The notes: a model not told the origin generated them from the sequence alone. DNA of 64,000 nucleotides from Mycobacterium sp. M26 (GCF_001494595.1 NZ_LN929907.1:186001-250000); one strand, 5' to 3'. Counted from the stretch's first letter, positions 33,222 to 47,950 are shown. Program-made: numbers and translations.

Positions 33222-33303
33222 GTCTCCACGGTACCGGGTCAATAGATGCACTCAGGATCGACGACTGGTTGCGGATGGCTAACAGTTCGCGAGCGACTGT
33301 GAC

Positions 33304-34194
33304 CTATTTGATGGCCGCCACAACGTCGTTGGACATCGCGGCCAGCTGCGCAGACCAGTTGCCCCAGTCGTGCTCGCCGGCGGTCGGGAAATCGAAGTGC
33401 CCGTTGCGTCCGCCCTGCGAGCGGTAGTGCGAGTAGAACATCCGGCTGCTGCCCTGCGCCTGATCGCAGACGCCGATCATGGCCGCCGGGTCAGCGCAGG
33501 TCATGGTCTGCGGGCTGAACACCCACAACCGGGTGTTGTTGGCGACCAGCAGGTTGAGGTGCACGTCAGGGTCGTGCCACTTCCACCGGCCCAGCTGGGC
33601 GGCGCCCCACATGGCCTGGGTGTTGACGCCGCCGAACTCGTTCATCCCGGCGGTGATCGCGCCGTTCTCGAAGGTCCGCGACGGGGTCAGGATGGCCGAC
33701 ATCGAGCCGGCGTAGCTGTAGCGGTCGGGGTGGAAGGTGGCTTCCATCATGGCGCCGGTGCCGCCCTGGGCCGCGCCGACGATCGCGTGCCCGTTGGGCG
33801 CCAGGCCCTTGTTGGCCGCCAGCCAGTTGGGCAGCTCGTCGGACAGGAACGTCTCCCACTGCCGGGTGCCGTCCTGCTCCCAGTTGGTGTAGAGGGTGAA
33901 GGCACCGCTGGCCGGGGCCACCACCGAGACGCCCTTACCGGCGAAGGTGTTCATCGCATTGCCCGCGGTCACCCAGTTGCTCACCGGGTCGCCGGCGTTG
34001 TAGGCATCGAGCAGGACCACGGCGTGCGGGCCGCCGCCCTGGAAGGCCACCGGGATGTCGCGGCCCATCGCCGGCGAGGGCACCATCAGGTACTCGACGT
34101 CGGCGGCGTGGCCGGTCGGGGCCGTGGCACCCCACAGGCCGAATGTCAGGGCCGCCGCACAGACACCGCGGAACAGGCTCGACAACATCTTCAT
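33304..34194 (-). CDS. fbpD: MPT51/FbpD-like secreted protein, non-catalytic Ag85 fold
   Basis: A 296-residue exported protein of the antigen 85 superfamily. The signal peptide ends near TGHAA, and the mature part begins DVEYLMVPSPAMGRD. Where Ag85 enzymes have GLSMSG with the Ser nucleophile, this protein has GAAQGG (about residues 141-146), so mycolyl transfer by the usual mechanism is not possible. MPT51 homologues are reported to bind fibronectin and sugars. ATG 34194 is preferred over the GTG two codons earlier because GAGG lies five bases before it. Confidence 0.92.
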   Translation of the reverse strand: MKMLSSLFRGVCAAALTFGLWGATAPTGHAADVEYLMVPSPAMGRDIPVAFQGGGPHAVVLLDAYNAGDPVSNWVTAGNAMNTFAGKGVSVVAPASGAFTLYTNWEQDGTRQWETFLSDELPNWLAANKGLAPNGHAIVGAAQGGTGAMMEATFHPDRYSYAGSMSAILTPSRTFENGAITAGMNEFGGVNTQAMWGAAQLGRWKWHDPDVHLNLLVANNTRLWVFSPQTMTCADPAAMIGVCDQAQGSSRMFYSHYRSQGGRNGHFDFPTAGEHDWGNWSAQLAAMSNDVVAAIK

Positions 34195-34291
34195 GGTCAC
34201 CTCACGTCGACTCGTCGCAACAGAAAGCCCCGTCCACCCGCACGTAGTGAATCACACGCCGACGCCGCGGGGGGATCGATCCCTGATACGC

Positions 34292-34326
34292 CAACGGCGA
34301 CGACCGTTTTCAGGTCGTCGCCGTTG
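34292..34326 (-). terminator. Strong hairpin terminator after fbpA
   Basis: CAACGGCGACGACC (34292-34305) and GGTCGTCGCCGTTG (34313-34326) make a perfect 14-pair stem with a seven-base loop. It starts 23 bases after the stop of the Ag85 gene on the minus strand. There is no uridine tail. It separates fbpA from the fbpD transcript. Confidence 0.75.
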
Positions 34327-34348
34327 AGCGGTTGTCGATGCCGACGGA

Positions 34349-35422
<1,074 letters not shown>

Positions 35423-35476
35423 TCAACCACATGTGATGTGATCGTTCCTCTTCAGAGATCTGCCCGTGATCGCCTT

Positions 35477-36598
<1,122 letters not shown>

Positions 36599-36637
36599 TT
36601 ACCGGCCGGGGCCCTCCCAGCTAACGTCCTCCGACGG

Positions 36638-38647
36638 CTAGGGCCCAGTGGCCGGTAAGCCAGTGTACGGGGTGCCGTCCAATTCGGGCTCATCGAGACC
36701 GCAGCGCAGCAGCTCGTACTGGGGCACCCGATTGATGCGGTAACCGGTGTAGTCCAGCGAGTGCACCACGTTGGACAGGAAGCGGCGGATGCCCAGCGGA
36801 GCCCGGATGGATTCCAGTTTCCGGGCGGTCTCGGGGCACTGCAGGGCCACCCCGGCCTCCTTGATCCAGCCCTCGTCGAGGTAGGGCGGAACGTAGGGGT
36901 GTTCCTTGAGCCACGGCCCCTCGGCGACCGCCCAGTCCGGGAAAAGATTCTTGTCGTGCCCGATGCGGCCGTCCTCGAGCCGGGCGGTGTGCGCGGCCAG
37001 CGGGTTGGCCAGACCGATCTGGTCGATCACCCTGGTGTTGAGCCCGACGTTCATGCCGACCATGCCGAGGTTGGTGAAAAAGACTGTGTGAGGCGCGATT
37101 TCACGACGCCAGGTGTCCATCGACACGCCCGGTGGCGGTGGCGGCGGCGGGAACGCGGGGACGACGTCCCACTGGTCGTAGTTTCCCGACGGCAGCAGCA
37201 GCGCGCCGTCGGGGGTGTTGTTGATGGCCACCACGACCGCGCGCATCCGCGGATAGTCCAGGTAGTCCGCAGCGGTCAGCGGGTGGGCATGGCCGGTGGC
37301 CTGCGAATAGAAGCGACGCTCGTCGACGATGCCCGAATAGGTCACCCGGGTGGCGTCGGCCCCCATCCCCGGCGAGTTGGCCGCCCACAGCGACCACCCG
37401 GCCACCGCGAGCCACAGCACCGCGGCGCCACCGGCAAGCAGGTTGGCCTTGTCGCGGGCGAACCGGGTGGTGTCGGGCATCGTGAGAGGAATCACCGATA
37501 CCGGGGCCAGCAGGCAGAACACCGGAGTCAGCAAAACCCGGCCGTGCATGAAGTCGCCGCCCTGACGGATCCAGTACAAGCCCTGCAGCACACCGCTGAC
37601 GACGATGAAGATCACCACCGCGGCCGGGCTCTGAATCCGGCGGGCCCAGCGGCCGTACCCACCCGGCGCCTCGGCCGGGGGAATCCACCACGGCGTGCTG
37701 CGAGTGACGACGAGTACCGCGCCCAGCGCGATCAGCAGCAGCGCCGGGATCCACAGCGCGTACGGCTTGTTGAAGTTGGCCAGATAGATCAAGCCCTGGC
37801 CCCACTTGTCGCCGGTGGCGTCCTTGGCCAGCGCGGTCTGCGGCACCAGCAGGGCGTAATAGCCCATCCGGAAGATCTGATAGGCGACCGGAAGCAGACC
37901 ACCGGCGACCACGATCAGCGCGCGGGTGCGCCAGTCGCGGGCGGCCACCACCATCATCACCAGTGCCACACCACCGATCAGCGCCAGTTCGGGGCGCACC
38001 AGCACGCTGAGCCCGGCGACGACGGCCAGGGCGGCGGTGAACCAGGCCCGGCCGCGCACCTGCTGGGACCAGCACACGAGCATCCACCACAACAGGCCGA
38101 TCCAGGCCAGCACCAGACCGTTCTCCAGGCCGGAGGTGGCGAAGTCACGAGCCGGCGGGATCGCGATGTAGACCAGGGCACCGGCGGGCACCAGCAGGGC
38201 GCGCCGGCCCTGCAGGCGAGGGGCGTAGAGCCGGGCGGTGCCGAGCATCACCAGCACCACCCCGGCCACCGACAGCGTCAGCGCCAAGGTGAGGGCGACG
38301 TACTCCAGGCGGATCGGCCCGCCGATCACCGCGCCCAGGTAGTTCAGGTAGGTCCACAGAGTGGAGGTGTTGGACTCCACCCGCTCGCCGGCGTTGAAGA
38401 CCGGGCCGTTGCCGGCCAACAGGTTGCGCACCGTGCGCAACACGATCAAGCCGTCGTCGGCGATCCAGCGGCGCTGCCAGGCGCCCCAGCCGAACAATGC
38501 CGCGACCACCACGACGCTCACCCACACGCTGATCCGGGTGGTGACGGTGAACGGAAAGGCCGGACGCCACAGCGGTTTCGGCCCGGCGGGCGCTACCCCG
38601 GCCGGTTCAGCAGGCGGCAGCAGCTCAACTGAAGACGATCGCTGCAA
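36638..38647 (-). CDS. aftB: AftB, terminal beta-1,2-arabinofuranosyltransferase
   Basis: A 669-residue GT-C membrane protein that adds the terminal beta-1,2 arabinose residues to which mycolates are attached. About ten helices fill residues ~38-430. The first periplasmic loop holds RWIADDGLIVLRTVRNLL and GERVESNTSTLW, the probable catalytic loop. The C-terminal ~230 residues are periplasmic. The start appears to be TTG at 38647, overlapping the ubiA end by 23 bases. It runs about 40 residues longer than the M. tuberculosis protein, with a Pro-rich N-terminus, so a later start is possible. Confidence 0.92.
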   Translation of the reverse strand: MQRSSSVELLPPAEPAGVAPAGPKPLWRPAFPFTVTTRISVWVSVVVVAALFGWGAWQRRWIADDGLIVLRTVRNLLAGNGPVFNAGERVESNTSTLWTYLNYLGAVIGGPIRLEYVALTLALTLSVAGVVLVMLGTARLYAPRLQGRRALLVPAGALVYIAIPPARDFATSGLENGLVLAWIGLLWWMLVCWSQQVRGRAWFTAALAVVAGLSVLVRPELALIGGVALVMMVVAARDWRTRALIVVAGGLLPVAYQIFRMGYYALLVPQTALAKDATGDKWGQGLIYLANFNKPYALWIPALLLIALGAVLVVTRSTPWWIPPAEAPGGYGRWARRIQSPAAVVIFIVVSGVLQGLYWIRQGGDFMHGRVLLTPVFCLLAPVSVIPLTMPDTTRFARDKANLLAGGAAVLWLAVAGWSLWAANSPGMGADATRVTYSGIVDERRFYSQATGHAHPLTAADYLDYPRMRAVVVAINNTPDGALLLPSGNYDQWDVVPAFPPPPPPPGVSMDTWRREIAPHTVFFTNLGMVGMNVGLNTRVIDQIGLANPLAAHTARLEDGRIGHDKNLFPDWAVAEGPWLKEHPYVPPYLDEGWIKEAGVALQCPETARKLESIRAPLGIRRFLSNVVHSLDYTGYRINRVPQYELLRCGLDEPELDGTPYTGLPATGP

Positions 38648-39539
38648 CGACTGTTCCGATCCACAAGAGCCCCAGCATCTGCAGCACCCGGTCGCGCAAG
38701 GCGATCTCCTCCGGTTCCCCGGCCAGGCCGCCGTCGACGTCGACGGCGTAGCGCAGAATCGCGATGGTGAACGGGACGATCGAGACCGCCCACCAGGAGC
38801 CGGTGGTGCCGTCGCGCTCGAAGGCGAACAGGCCGTAACACAGCACCACGGCGGTGGCCGACAGCGTCCACACGAAACGCAGGTAGGTGCTGGTGTAGCT
38901 CTCCAGCGACTTGCGGATCTTGGCTCCGGTGCGCTCGGCGAGCTGCAGTTCGGCGTAACGCTTCCCGGCCGCCATGAACAGCGATCCGAACGCCATCACC
39001 AGCAGGAACCACTGGGACAGGGGGATGCCCGCGGCCACACCGCCCGCGATCGCCCGGATGAGGAAGCCCGAGGAGACGATGCAAATGTCCAGCACCGCTT
39101 GATGTTTGAGCCCGAAGCAGTAGGCCAGCTGGATGGCGATGTAGATCGCCATCACCAGCGCCAGATGCGGGGTGAGCCACCAGGACAGCGCCAGTGAGGC
39201 CACCCCGAGCCCGGCGGCGATTCCGTAGGCCAGCCCGACCGGCAGCACACCGGCGGCGATGGGCCGGAACCTCTTGGTCGGATGGGCACGGTCGGCCTCG
39301 ACGTCACGCGCGTCGTTGACCAGATAGATCGACGACGCGGCCAGGCAGAAGACGACGAACGCGATCGACACCTTGAACAGCACGTCGCCGTAGTCGTAGT
39401 GGACGTCGCGACCCAGGGCTGCCAGCGGAGCGGCCAGCACCAGGAGGTTCTTCACCCACTGGCGCGGACGGATGGCCTTGATGATGCCCGAGGCCAGATT
39501 GCTCGGTGGCCCGGCGACCGGCGGTGCTTCCTCACTCAC
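38625..39539 (-). CDS. ubiA: UbiA, decaprenyl-phosphate phosphoribosyltransferase
   Basis: A 304-residue UbiA-superfamily membrane prenyltransferase joining PRPP and decaprenyl phosphate, the first step to the arabinose donor. The start is GTG 39539 (VSEEAPPVAG), since the frame upstream runs through the next gene. The first Asp motif YLVNDARDVEADRAHPTKRFRP begins at residue 72 and binds PRPP-Mg. The second, YAVDVDGGLAGEPEE, is near residue 275. About nine helices are visible. Its GTG overlaps the stop of the phosphatase gene by four bases (39536-39539). Confidence 0.95.
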   Translation of the reverse strand: MSEEAPPVAGPPSNLASGIIKAIRPRQWVKNLLVLAAPLAALGRDVHYDYGDVLFKVSIAFVVFCLAASSIYLVNDARDVEADRAHPTKRFRPIAAGVLPVGLAYGIAAGLGVASLALSWWLTPHLALVMAIYIAIQLAYCFGLKHQAVLDICIVSSGFLIRAIAGGVAAGIPLSQWFLLVMAFGSLFMAAGKRYAELQLAERTGAKIRKSLESYTSTYLRFVWTLSATAVVLCYGLFAFERDGTTGSWWAVSIVPFTIAILRYAVDVDGGLAGEPEEIALRDRVLQMLGLLWIGTVVAAIVFS

Positions 39540-40085
39540 GTGTGCGTCTCCTTCTGCGGTGAGGCCTGTCGTGAGGCGAGGTGTGCGGCCGTACGCGCGA
39601 CCACCGCGCCGACCGCTGTCCCGGCGAGCACATCGGTCGGGTAGTGCACGCCCAGCACCAGCCGCGACAGGGCCATCGCGGGCACCACAACCAGCGGAAG
39701 CGGTGAGCGGGTGGCCCGGCACAGCAGCATAGCCGCGGCGGTGGAGGAGGTGGCGTGTGCAGAGGGGAAACTCAGGGCACTCGGCGTGCCGACGTTGACG
39801 GCGATCGCCGGATGATGCGGACGCTTGCGGCGCACCACGAGCTTGATCGCGATCGCGGCGGCGTGGGCGGCGACGGCTCCGACCCCGACGAGAAGCCAGT
39901 CCCGGCGGCGTGTGCGCGACAGCAGTGCGCCGAGCGCGGACAGCGCCACCCAGCCCGCGGCATGCTCACCGAAGTGCGACATCCCCCGGGCGACGGTCAG
40001 GACCGGCGGGGTGGCCAGCCGCGACTGGACGGCCACCAGCGCCGCGACCTCACCGGTGGGCGGCGGCGCGACGGGCTCGCGACCG

Positions 40086-40093
<8 letters not shown>
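39536..40093 (-). CDS. PAP2 phosphatase, likely decaprenylphosphoryl-5-phosphoribose phosphatase
   Basis: A 185-residue membrane phosphatase of the type-2 phosphatidic acid phosphatase family. All three signature blocks are present: KLVVRRKRP, PSAHATSS, and SRLVLGVHYPTDVL with the catalytic His. Its place between ubiA and glfT2 equals Rv3807c, proposed to remove the 5-phosphate from the UbiA product before DprE1. ATG 40093 overlaps the glfT2 stop by eight bases. The longer frame to 40642 is a shadow of glfT2. Confidence 0.88.
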
Positions 40094-43245
<3,152 letters not shown>

Positions 43246-43377
43246 TCCGACCGCACGGGTGTGATCCGCATCTCAAGCCGGGGTGCCATCGGCAGATGTG
43301 TTGGCGTTCCTAGTGAATCAAGGTCGCGATTAGCTCACGATTCCGCATCGTCACTCTAAGCACACCAGTCACAGCCG

Positions 43378-43383
43378 TACCAT
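43378..43383 (+). promoter_or_regulatory. Candidate -10 box of erp
   Basis: TACCAT sits 83 bases before the erp start, predicting a leader of about 75 bases that contains GAGGAG seven bases before the GTG. The 235-base gap between glf and erp also holds the glf promoter. I see no gene in it; a TTG-initiated extension of erp from 43392 is not convincing. Confidence 0.4.
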
Positions 43384-43466
43384 CGAACACGTTGGCTTCG
43401 GTCTCGGCGCACGGCCGAAATTTCGGGGCTCACGCAGAAGTTCAGATCCAGATTGAGGAGACTTCC

Positions 43467-44411
43467 GTGCCGAACCGTCGTCGACGCAAGCTCTCGACAG
43501 CCATGAGCGCAGTCGCCGCCTTGGCCGTCGCAAGTCCGTTTGCAGCCGTCGGTGTCATGGAGCTGACCGCCAGCACCAAGACACCCGAACACCGTGATTT
43601 CGTCCAGGCCGCTGTCGTCACTGACCTGCCCAACGAGTTGCTGTCCGCCCTGCAGCAGGGTCTGTCGCAGTTCGGGATCAACATCCCACCGCTGCCGACC
43701 GGCCTGAGCCCGGCAGGTGCGCAGCCCGTGCAGGCCGGACCGGCGCTGACCACCCCGAGCCTGGGCACCCCGGGACTCACCACGCCGAGCCTGACCACCC
43801 CCGGTCTGACGACGCCGAGCCTGACCACGCCCGGTCTGACCACGCCGAGCCTGACCACGCCCGGTCTGACCACGCCGAGCCTGACCACCCCGGGCCTCAC
43901 GACGCCGAGCCTGACCACGCCCGGTCTGACGACTCCCAGCGTCGGGACCCCGGCACTCACCACGCCGAGTCTGACCACCCCCGGTCTGACCACGCCCAGC
44001 GCCACACTGCCGGGTGCGGCGGCCGCGACGACGCCGTCGCTGACCGATCCGGGTCTGACCAATCCCGCGCTCACCACGCCGGGGCTGACCACCCCGCAGC
44101 TGGGAACCCCGTCGCTCACCAGCCCGTCGGCCACCGGCATCGGCCTGCCCACCGAGCAGCCGATCAGCGCCCCGCTGGGCCCGGTCGCCGGCACCTACCC
44201 GATCCTCGGGGACCCGTCGCTGGCGGTGCCGACCACGCCGACGAGTTCGGGCGGGATCATCAGCGATCTGAGCAGTGCAGCCAACCAGCTTGGTGTGGGG
44301 CAGGCCGTTGACCTGCTCAAAGGTGTCGTAATGCCGTCGATCACGCAGGCGATTCAAAGCGCCTCGGCGGGAGCGGCAGCGGCACCTGCAGCAGCGGCTC
44401 CGGCCGGATAA
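43467..44411 (+). CDS. erp: Erp, exported repetitive surface protein
   Basis: A 314-residue secreted protein of the PirG/Erp family, needed for normal surface and virulence in pathogens. GTG 43467 gives VPNRRRRKLSTAMSAVAALAV, the conserved basic signal region, preceded by GAGGAG. The conserved N-domain (TDLPNELLSALQQGLSQFGIN) is followed by repeats built on PGLTTPS. A C-domain follows with TYPILGDPSLA and LGVGQAVDLLKGVVMPSITQAIQS, then an Ala-rich end. The repeat unit here is nearly pure PGLTTPSLTT, more uniform than the mixed repeats of M. tuberculosis. A strong hairpin follows. Confidence 0.94.
   Translation: MPNRRRRKLSTAMSAVAALAVASPFAAVGVMELTASTKTPEHRDFVQAAVVTDLPNELLSALQQGLSQFGINIPPLPTGLSPAGAQPVQAGPALTTPSLGTPGLTTPSLTTPGLTTPSLTTPGLTTPSLTTPGLTTPSLTTPGLTTPSLTTPGLTTPSVGTPALTTPSLTTPGLTTPSATLPGAAAATTPSLTDPGLTNPALTTPGLTTPQLGTPSLTSPSATGIGLPTEQPISAPLGPVAGTYPILGDPSLAVPTTPTSSGGIISDLSSAANQLGVGQAVDLLKGVVMPSITQAIQSASAGAAAAPAAAAPAG
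43743..44128 (+). repeat. Erp coding repeats (30-bp units)
   Basis: Tandem units of about 30 bases encode PGLTTPSLTT-type decapeptides. Seven copies of PGLTTPS occur, six of them consecutive, then degenerate units (LTDPGLTN, PALTTPG, PQLGTPSL). Copies differ mainly at third positions (ACC/ACG, GGT/GGC/GGA), so the array is partly homogenised. The number of units is likely to vary between strains. Confidence 0.9.
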
Positions 44412-44425
44412 GAAGCCTGCATCGG

Positions 44426-44491
44426 AACGGCACCGCAGGGTGGGGCCGACCGGAAGGTCTGTGCACCCGGAGAGGCCCCTGCGGTGCCGTT
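44426..44491 (+). terminator. 15-bp stem terminator after erp
   Basis: AACGGCACCGCAGGG (44426-44440) and CCCTGCGGTGCCGTT (44477-44491) are perfect inverted arms with 36 bases between. They begin 15 bases after the erp stop. The sequence after the second arm is relatively T- and C-rich (ATCACTTTCTTCAC). It isolates erp from the next gene, which has its own promoter. Confidence 0.7.
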
Positions 44492-44559
44492 GCAGGACTC
44501 AATCATCACTTTCTTCACACTGGTCCGTGTCGGAACACTGGCATCAGATAGCACATACG

Positions 44560-44574
44560 TAACATCGCTGTGTG
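44560..44574 (+). promoter_or_regulatory. Candidate leaderless promoter of the PGRP gene
   Basis: TAACAT (44560-44565), six bases, then the GTG start (44572). This fits a SigA -10 placing transcription start at the start codon. No ribosome-binding sequence is seen. Confidence 0.45.
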
Positions 44575-46212
44575 CCGTCCCGACGACCCAGGCCGACGAT
44601 TCTGTTCACCGCGCTGGCGGCGACCGTCGTCATACTGCCGTGGGCGATCACCGGGGTACCCGGCACCGAACACAAGGACGGGCCCAGCGCGGCTGACACC
44701 CTGCTCAACCAGCAGCCGTTGACCGGACTCGGCGGCGGGCAGACGATCCGTGAGATCAGCCAGTCCACCCCCTTCTCGATGGTGGCGCTCACCGGCACCG
44801 ACCTGACCGGAACGACGGCCGAGATCCGGGCCAAGCGCACCGACGGCAGCTGGGGACCCTGGTACAAGGCCGACACGCTGGAGTCCAACGCCGACGACTC
44901 CCAGGGCGGCGGACCGCGCGGTACCGATCCGGTATTCGTCGGCACCACCACCGCGGTCCAGATCGCGGTCAGCAGGCCCAAGGGCGCACCGGTCACCACC
45001 GCTCCCCCTGAGCACGGCCTGGATGCCGGCAAGGAACTCGGCTATATCCCGGCCAACGTGGAACAGCCTTTCTCACAGAACATCTCGGCCGTTCTGATCA
45101 CCCCGCCGAAGGCGCCCGTCGATGCCCAGTGGAACCCGCCGACCGCGGCATTGGGTCCGGGTCAGCCGCCCAACATCATCAGCCGCGCCCAATGGGGTGC
45201 CGATGACCACATGCGCTGCGGCGCACCGTCATACGGCGGTGGCATCCGCGCCGCGGTGGTGCACCACACCGCAGGCAGCAACGACTACGCACCGGAGGAT
45301 TCGGCCGCGATCGTACGATCGATCTACGCCTACCACACCCGCACGCTGGGCTGGTGCGACATCGCCTACAACGCCCTGGTGGACAAGTACGGCCAGGTGT
45401 TCGAGGGCCGGGCGGGCGGAATCACCAAGGACGTCCTGGGTTCGCACACCGGCGGTTTCAACCGGGACGTCTGGGGCGTGTCGATGATCGGCGACTTCGA
45501 GGACACCCCACCCGACGACATCATGGTTCGCACCGTCGGCCGTCTGCTCGGCTGGCGGATGGGCCTGGACCGGGTAAACCCCTTGGGCACGGTGCAATTG
45601 ACGTCGGCCGGTGGTGAGTACACCTACTTCCCGGCCGGAGCCACCCCCACCTTGCCGACGATCTTCGCCCACCGCGACGTCGGCAACACCGAATGTCCCG
45701 GCAACGCCGGCTATGCCGCGCTGCCAGCGATCCGCGATATCGCCGCCCGGTTCAACCGGCCGCCCGATCTGGTCGACTCGCTACGCGGCGGCGCGATCTT
45801 CGCGCGCTGGGAAGCCATGGGCGGCAAGGACGGTCCGCTCGGCGCCCCGACCAGTCCGGAGGCCGCCGGCGACGGCGACGCGCGTTACGCGACCTTCGAG
45901 CACGGCGCGATCTACTGGTCACCGGCCAGTGACGCCCAGCCGCTCACCGGGGCGATCTACGAGGCATGGGCTTCCCTGGGCTACGAGCGCGGCGCACTGG
46001 GGCTGCCCACCAGCGGCGAGATCCAGGAACCGGAATGGATCGTGCAGAACTTCCAGCACGGCACATTGAACTTCGACCGGCAGACCCATAACGTGCTGCG
46101 GGTGATCGACGGGCTGACCCTGGTGATGCCACCGCCGCCGGCCGACGGCCCCCCGGTGCAGCTGGAGCGTTTCAGCCGGCCCGCCGCCCCGATTCTGGAA
46201 CCGGCTAGCTAG
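44572..46212 (+). CDS. Secreted peptidoglycan-recognition amidase with LGFP repeats
   Basis: A 546-residue exported protein, equivalent by position and content to Rv3811. After an N-terminal signal/anchor (~8-28) and a sandwich-like domain, the PGRP/amidase_2 domain (~200-400) shows IISRAQWGAD, RAAVVHHTAGSNDY, GWCDIAYNALVDKYGQVFEGR and IFAHRDVGNTECPG. The His pair plus the late His and Cys are the zinc ligands of N-acetylmuramoyl-L-alanine amidases. LGFP-type repeats (GGKDGPLGAPTS, LGYERGALGLPTSGE) follow and should bind the cell wall. Its stop overlaps the convergent recD stop by eight bases. Confidence 0.9.
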   Translation: MPSRRPRPTILFTALAATVVILPWAITGVPGTEHKDGPSAADTLLNQQPLTGLGGGQTIREISQSTPFSMVALTGTDLTGTTAEIRAKRTDGSWGPWYKADTLESNADDSQGGGPRGTDPVFVGTTTAVQIAVSRPKGAPVTTAPPEHGLDAGKELGYIPANVEQPFSQNISAVLITPPKAPVDAQWNPPTAALGPGQPPNIISRAQWGADDHMRCGAPSYGGGIRAAVVHHTAGSNDYAPEDSAAIVRSIYAYHTRTLGWCDIAYNALVDKYGQVFEGRAGGITKDVLGSHTGGFNRDVWGVSMIGDFEDTPPDDIMVRTVGRLLGWRMGLDRVNPLGTVQLTSAGGEYTYFPAGATPTLPTIFAHRDVGNTECPGNAGYAALPAIRDIAARFNRPPDLVDSLRGGAIFARWEAMGGKDGPLGAPTSPEAAGDGDARYATFEHGAIYWSPASDAQPLTGAIYEAWASLGYERGALGLPTSGEIQEPEWIVQNFQHGTLNFDRQTHNVLRVIDGLTLVMPPPPADGPPVQLERFSRPAAPILEPAS

Positions 46213-47950
46213 GCGTACCCGGCCCGCGCAATCGCCGGCTCAGCCCGCTGGCGCGCACGGCGCGGCGCTCGATCGCGGCGCGCAGCTGTGCGGCGGTGCC
46301 GACCACCCGCACCTTGGTTCGGGCCCGGGTGATCGCCGTGTAGAGCAGCTCACGGGTCAGCAGCCGCGAATCCTCCTCGGGCAGCAGCACGGTCACCTCA
46401 GCGGCCTGGCTGCCCTGGCTCTTGTGGATGGTCATCGCATGCATGGTCTCGACGTCGGCGAGGCGGCTGGTGGCGAATTCGAGCGGCACCGGGCCGCCCG
46501 GCAGCACCGCGCGCAGCACACCGTCACGTAGCACCGTCACCCCGGTGTCCCCGTTGTAGAGACCGAGGCCGTAGTCGTTGGCGGTGACCAGGAGCGGGCG
46601 ACCCGCATACCAGGTGGCCCACGGCGGGGTGTCGGTCACCTCAGCCAGCCAGCGTTCGACCTGCCGGTTCCAGTAGGCCACCCCGAACGGGCCGCGCCGG
46701 TGTGCGCACAACAGTCGGTGTTCGTCGACGGTGGCCAGCGCCACCTGCCCGTTGCCGAGCACCGCGGCCTCCCGCAGCCGCAGCGCGTGGGGCACCAGCA
46801 CCGAGCGCAGCGCGGCGGTGGGCTCCTCGGTGTCCACCCACTCGATGTGCTCGCCCCCGGCGCGCAGCACGGCCACCGCCTGGTCGGCGTCGCCCTCGCG
46901 GATGGCCTGCGCCAGTGCACCGATCGACGCACCGAAGCGGTGCGAGGTGACGAGGGTGGCCACCGGGGTGTCACCGCGTGCGCTGAGCCCGTCGACCAGA
47001 TCGGCCAACACCGCACCGGCGTCGACCGACGCCAACTGGTCGGGATCGCCCACGAGCACCAGCCGGGAGTCGGGGCGCACCGCCTCCACGAGCCTGGCCA
47101 TCATGGTCAGCGACACCATCGATGTCTCGTCGACCACGATGACGTCGTGCGGTAGCCGGTTGTCGCGGTGGTGGCGGAACCGCGACGAGGTGTCCGGCCG
47201 CGAGCCCAGCAGCCGGTGCAGCGTGGTCGCCCGCAGGTCCGGCAGCCGGGCCCGGTCCACCTCATCGAGTTTGTCGACCTCGATCTGGACGGCCTCCTGC
47301 AGGCGGGCGGCCGCCTTACCGGTGGGCGCGGCCAGCGCGATCCGCAGTCGCCGGCTGCCGTCGTCGGCCTGTTCAGCCAGCAGGGCGAGGAGGCGGGCGA
47401 CCGTAGTGGTCTTGCCGGTTCCCGGGCCACCGGTCAGCACGGTCAGGCCCCGCGATAGCGCGATCTCGGCCGCCACCCGCTGCTCGGCGAACGGTGCCGG
47501 GAAAAGCCTTGTGGTATCTGGCTTGTCGGCGCCGTGTTCGGTGGTGGCCAGCGTCACGATGTCGGCAGCGACCTGGCGTTCCTCGAGCCAATAGCGGTCG
47601 AAGTACAGCAGTCCGTCCTCGAGGTGCATTACCGGCGGACTTCCGAGCAGCGGGCTGGCCGCGACGGCGGCCAGCCACTGCGCCGGCTCAGGCCAGTCCA
47701 GGTCGGGACGGTCCACCTGAGCCTGTATCGCGTGGAGGTCGACACACACCGAACCGGCCCTTACCGCGCGGACCACAAACGCGACGGCCAGCGCCACGGT
47801 CTCGTCGGTCTCACCGGCCAGCGTTGTCAACCGCTGGGCGACAAGCACATCGGCGGCCTCGATCACATCGACGGCGTTGAAGGCCTGCAGCGTCCCGGTG
47901 GCGCCGGCGGCGTACCGCCAATTCGCGGTGTCGATATCGTCGATCGTCAT
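46205..47950 (-). CDS. recD: RecD, exodeoxyribonuclease V alpha subunit
   Basis: A 581-residue SF1B 5'-3' helicase subunit of RecBCD. Walker A is GGPGTGKTTT. DVIVVDETSMVS is motif II, LVLVGDPDQLASV motif III, and VETMHAMTIHKSQGSQ a late helicase motif. ATG 47950 overlaps the recB stop by four bases; the longer frame upstream belongs to recB. In mycobacteria RecBCD acts in single-strand annealing repair while AdnAB does end resection for recombination. It ends by overlapping the convergent PGRP gene. Confidence 0.95.
   Translation of the reverse strand: MTIDDIDTANWRYAAGATGTLQAFNAVDVIEAADVLVAQRLTTLAGETDETVALAVAFVVRAVRAGSVCVDLHAIQAQVDRPDLDWPEPAQWLAAVAASPLLGSPPVMHLEDGLLYFDRYWLEERQVAADIVTLATTEHGADKPDTTRLFPAPFAEQRVAAEIALSRGLTVLTGGPGTGKTTTVARLLALLAEQADDGSRRLRIALAAPTGKAAARLQEAVQIEVDKLDEVDRARLPDLRATTLHRLLGSRPDTSSRFRHHRDNRLPHDVIVVDETSMVSLTMMARLVEAVRPDSRLVLVGDPDQLASVDAGAVLADLVDGLSARGDTPVATLVTSHRFGASIGALAQAIREGDADQAVAVLRAGGEHIEWVDTEEPTAALRSVLVPHALRLREAAVLGNGQVALATVDEHRLLCAHRRGPFGVAYWNRQVERWLAEVTDTPPWATWYAGRPLLVTANDYGLGLYNGDTGVTVLRDGVLRAVLPGGPVPLEFATSRLADVETMHAMTIHKSQGSQAAEVTVLLPEEDSRLLTRELLYTAITRARTKVRVVGTAAQLRAAIERRAVRASGLSRRLRGPGTPS

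Noticed and set aside
36761..38632. Plus-strand open frame of 623 codons
   Set aside because: Antisense to aftB; no start signal or recognisable domain.
39540..39722. 61-residue N-terminal extension of ubiA
   Set aside because: Arg/Gly-rich shadow of the PAP2 gene; GTG 39539 gives the conserved N-terminus and a GTGA overlap.
43743..44128. Possible CRISPR-like array
   Set aside because: The ~30-bp units are contiguous, in frame and coding for Erp decapeptides, with no unique spacers and no cas genes.
43442..44194. Minus-strand repeat protein (VVRPGVVRLG type)
   Set aside because: Reverse reading of the erp repeats; no signal, promoter or family.
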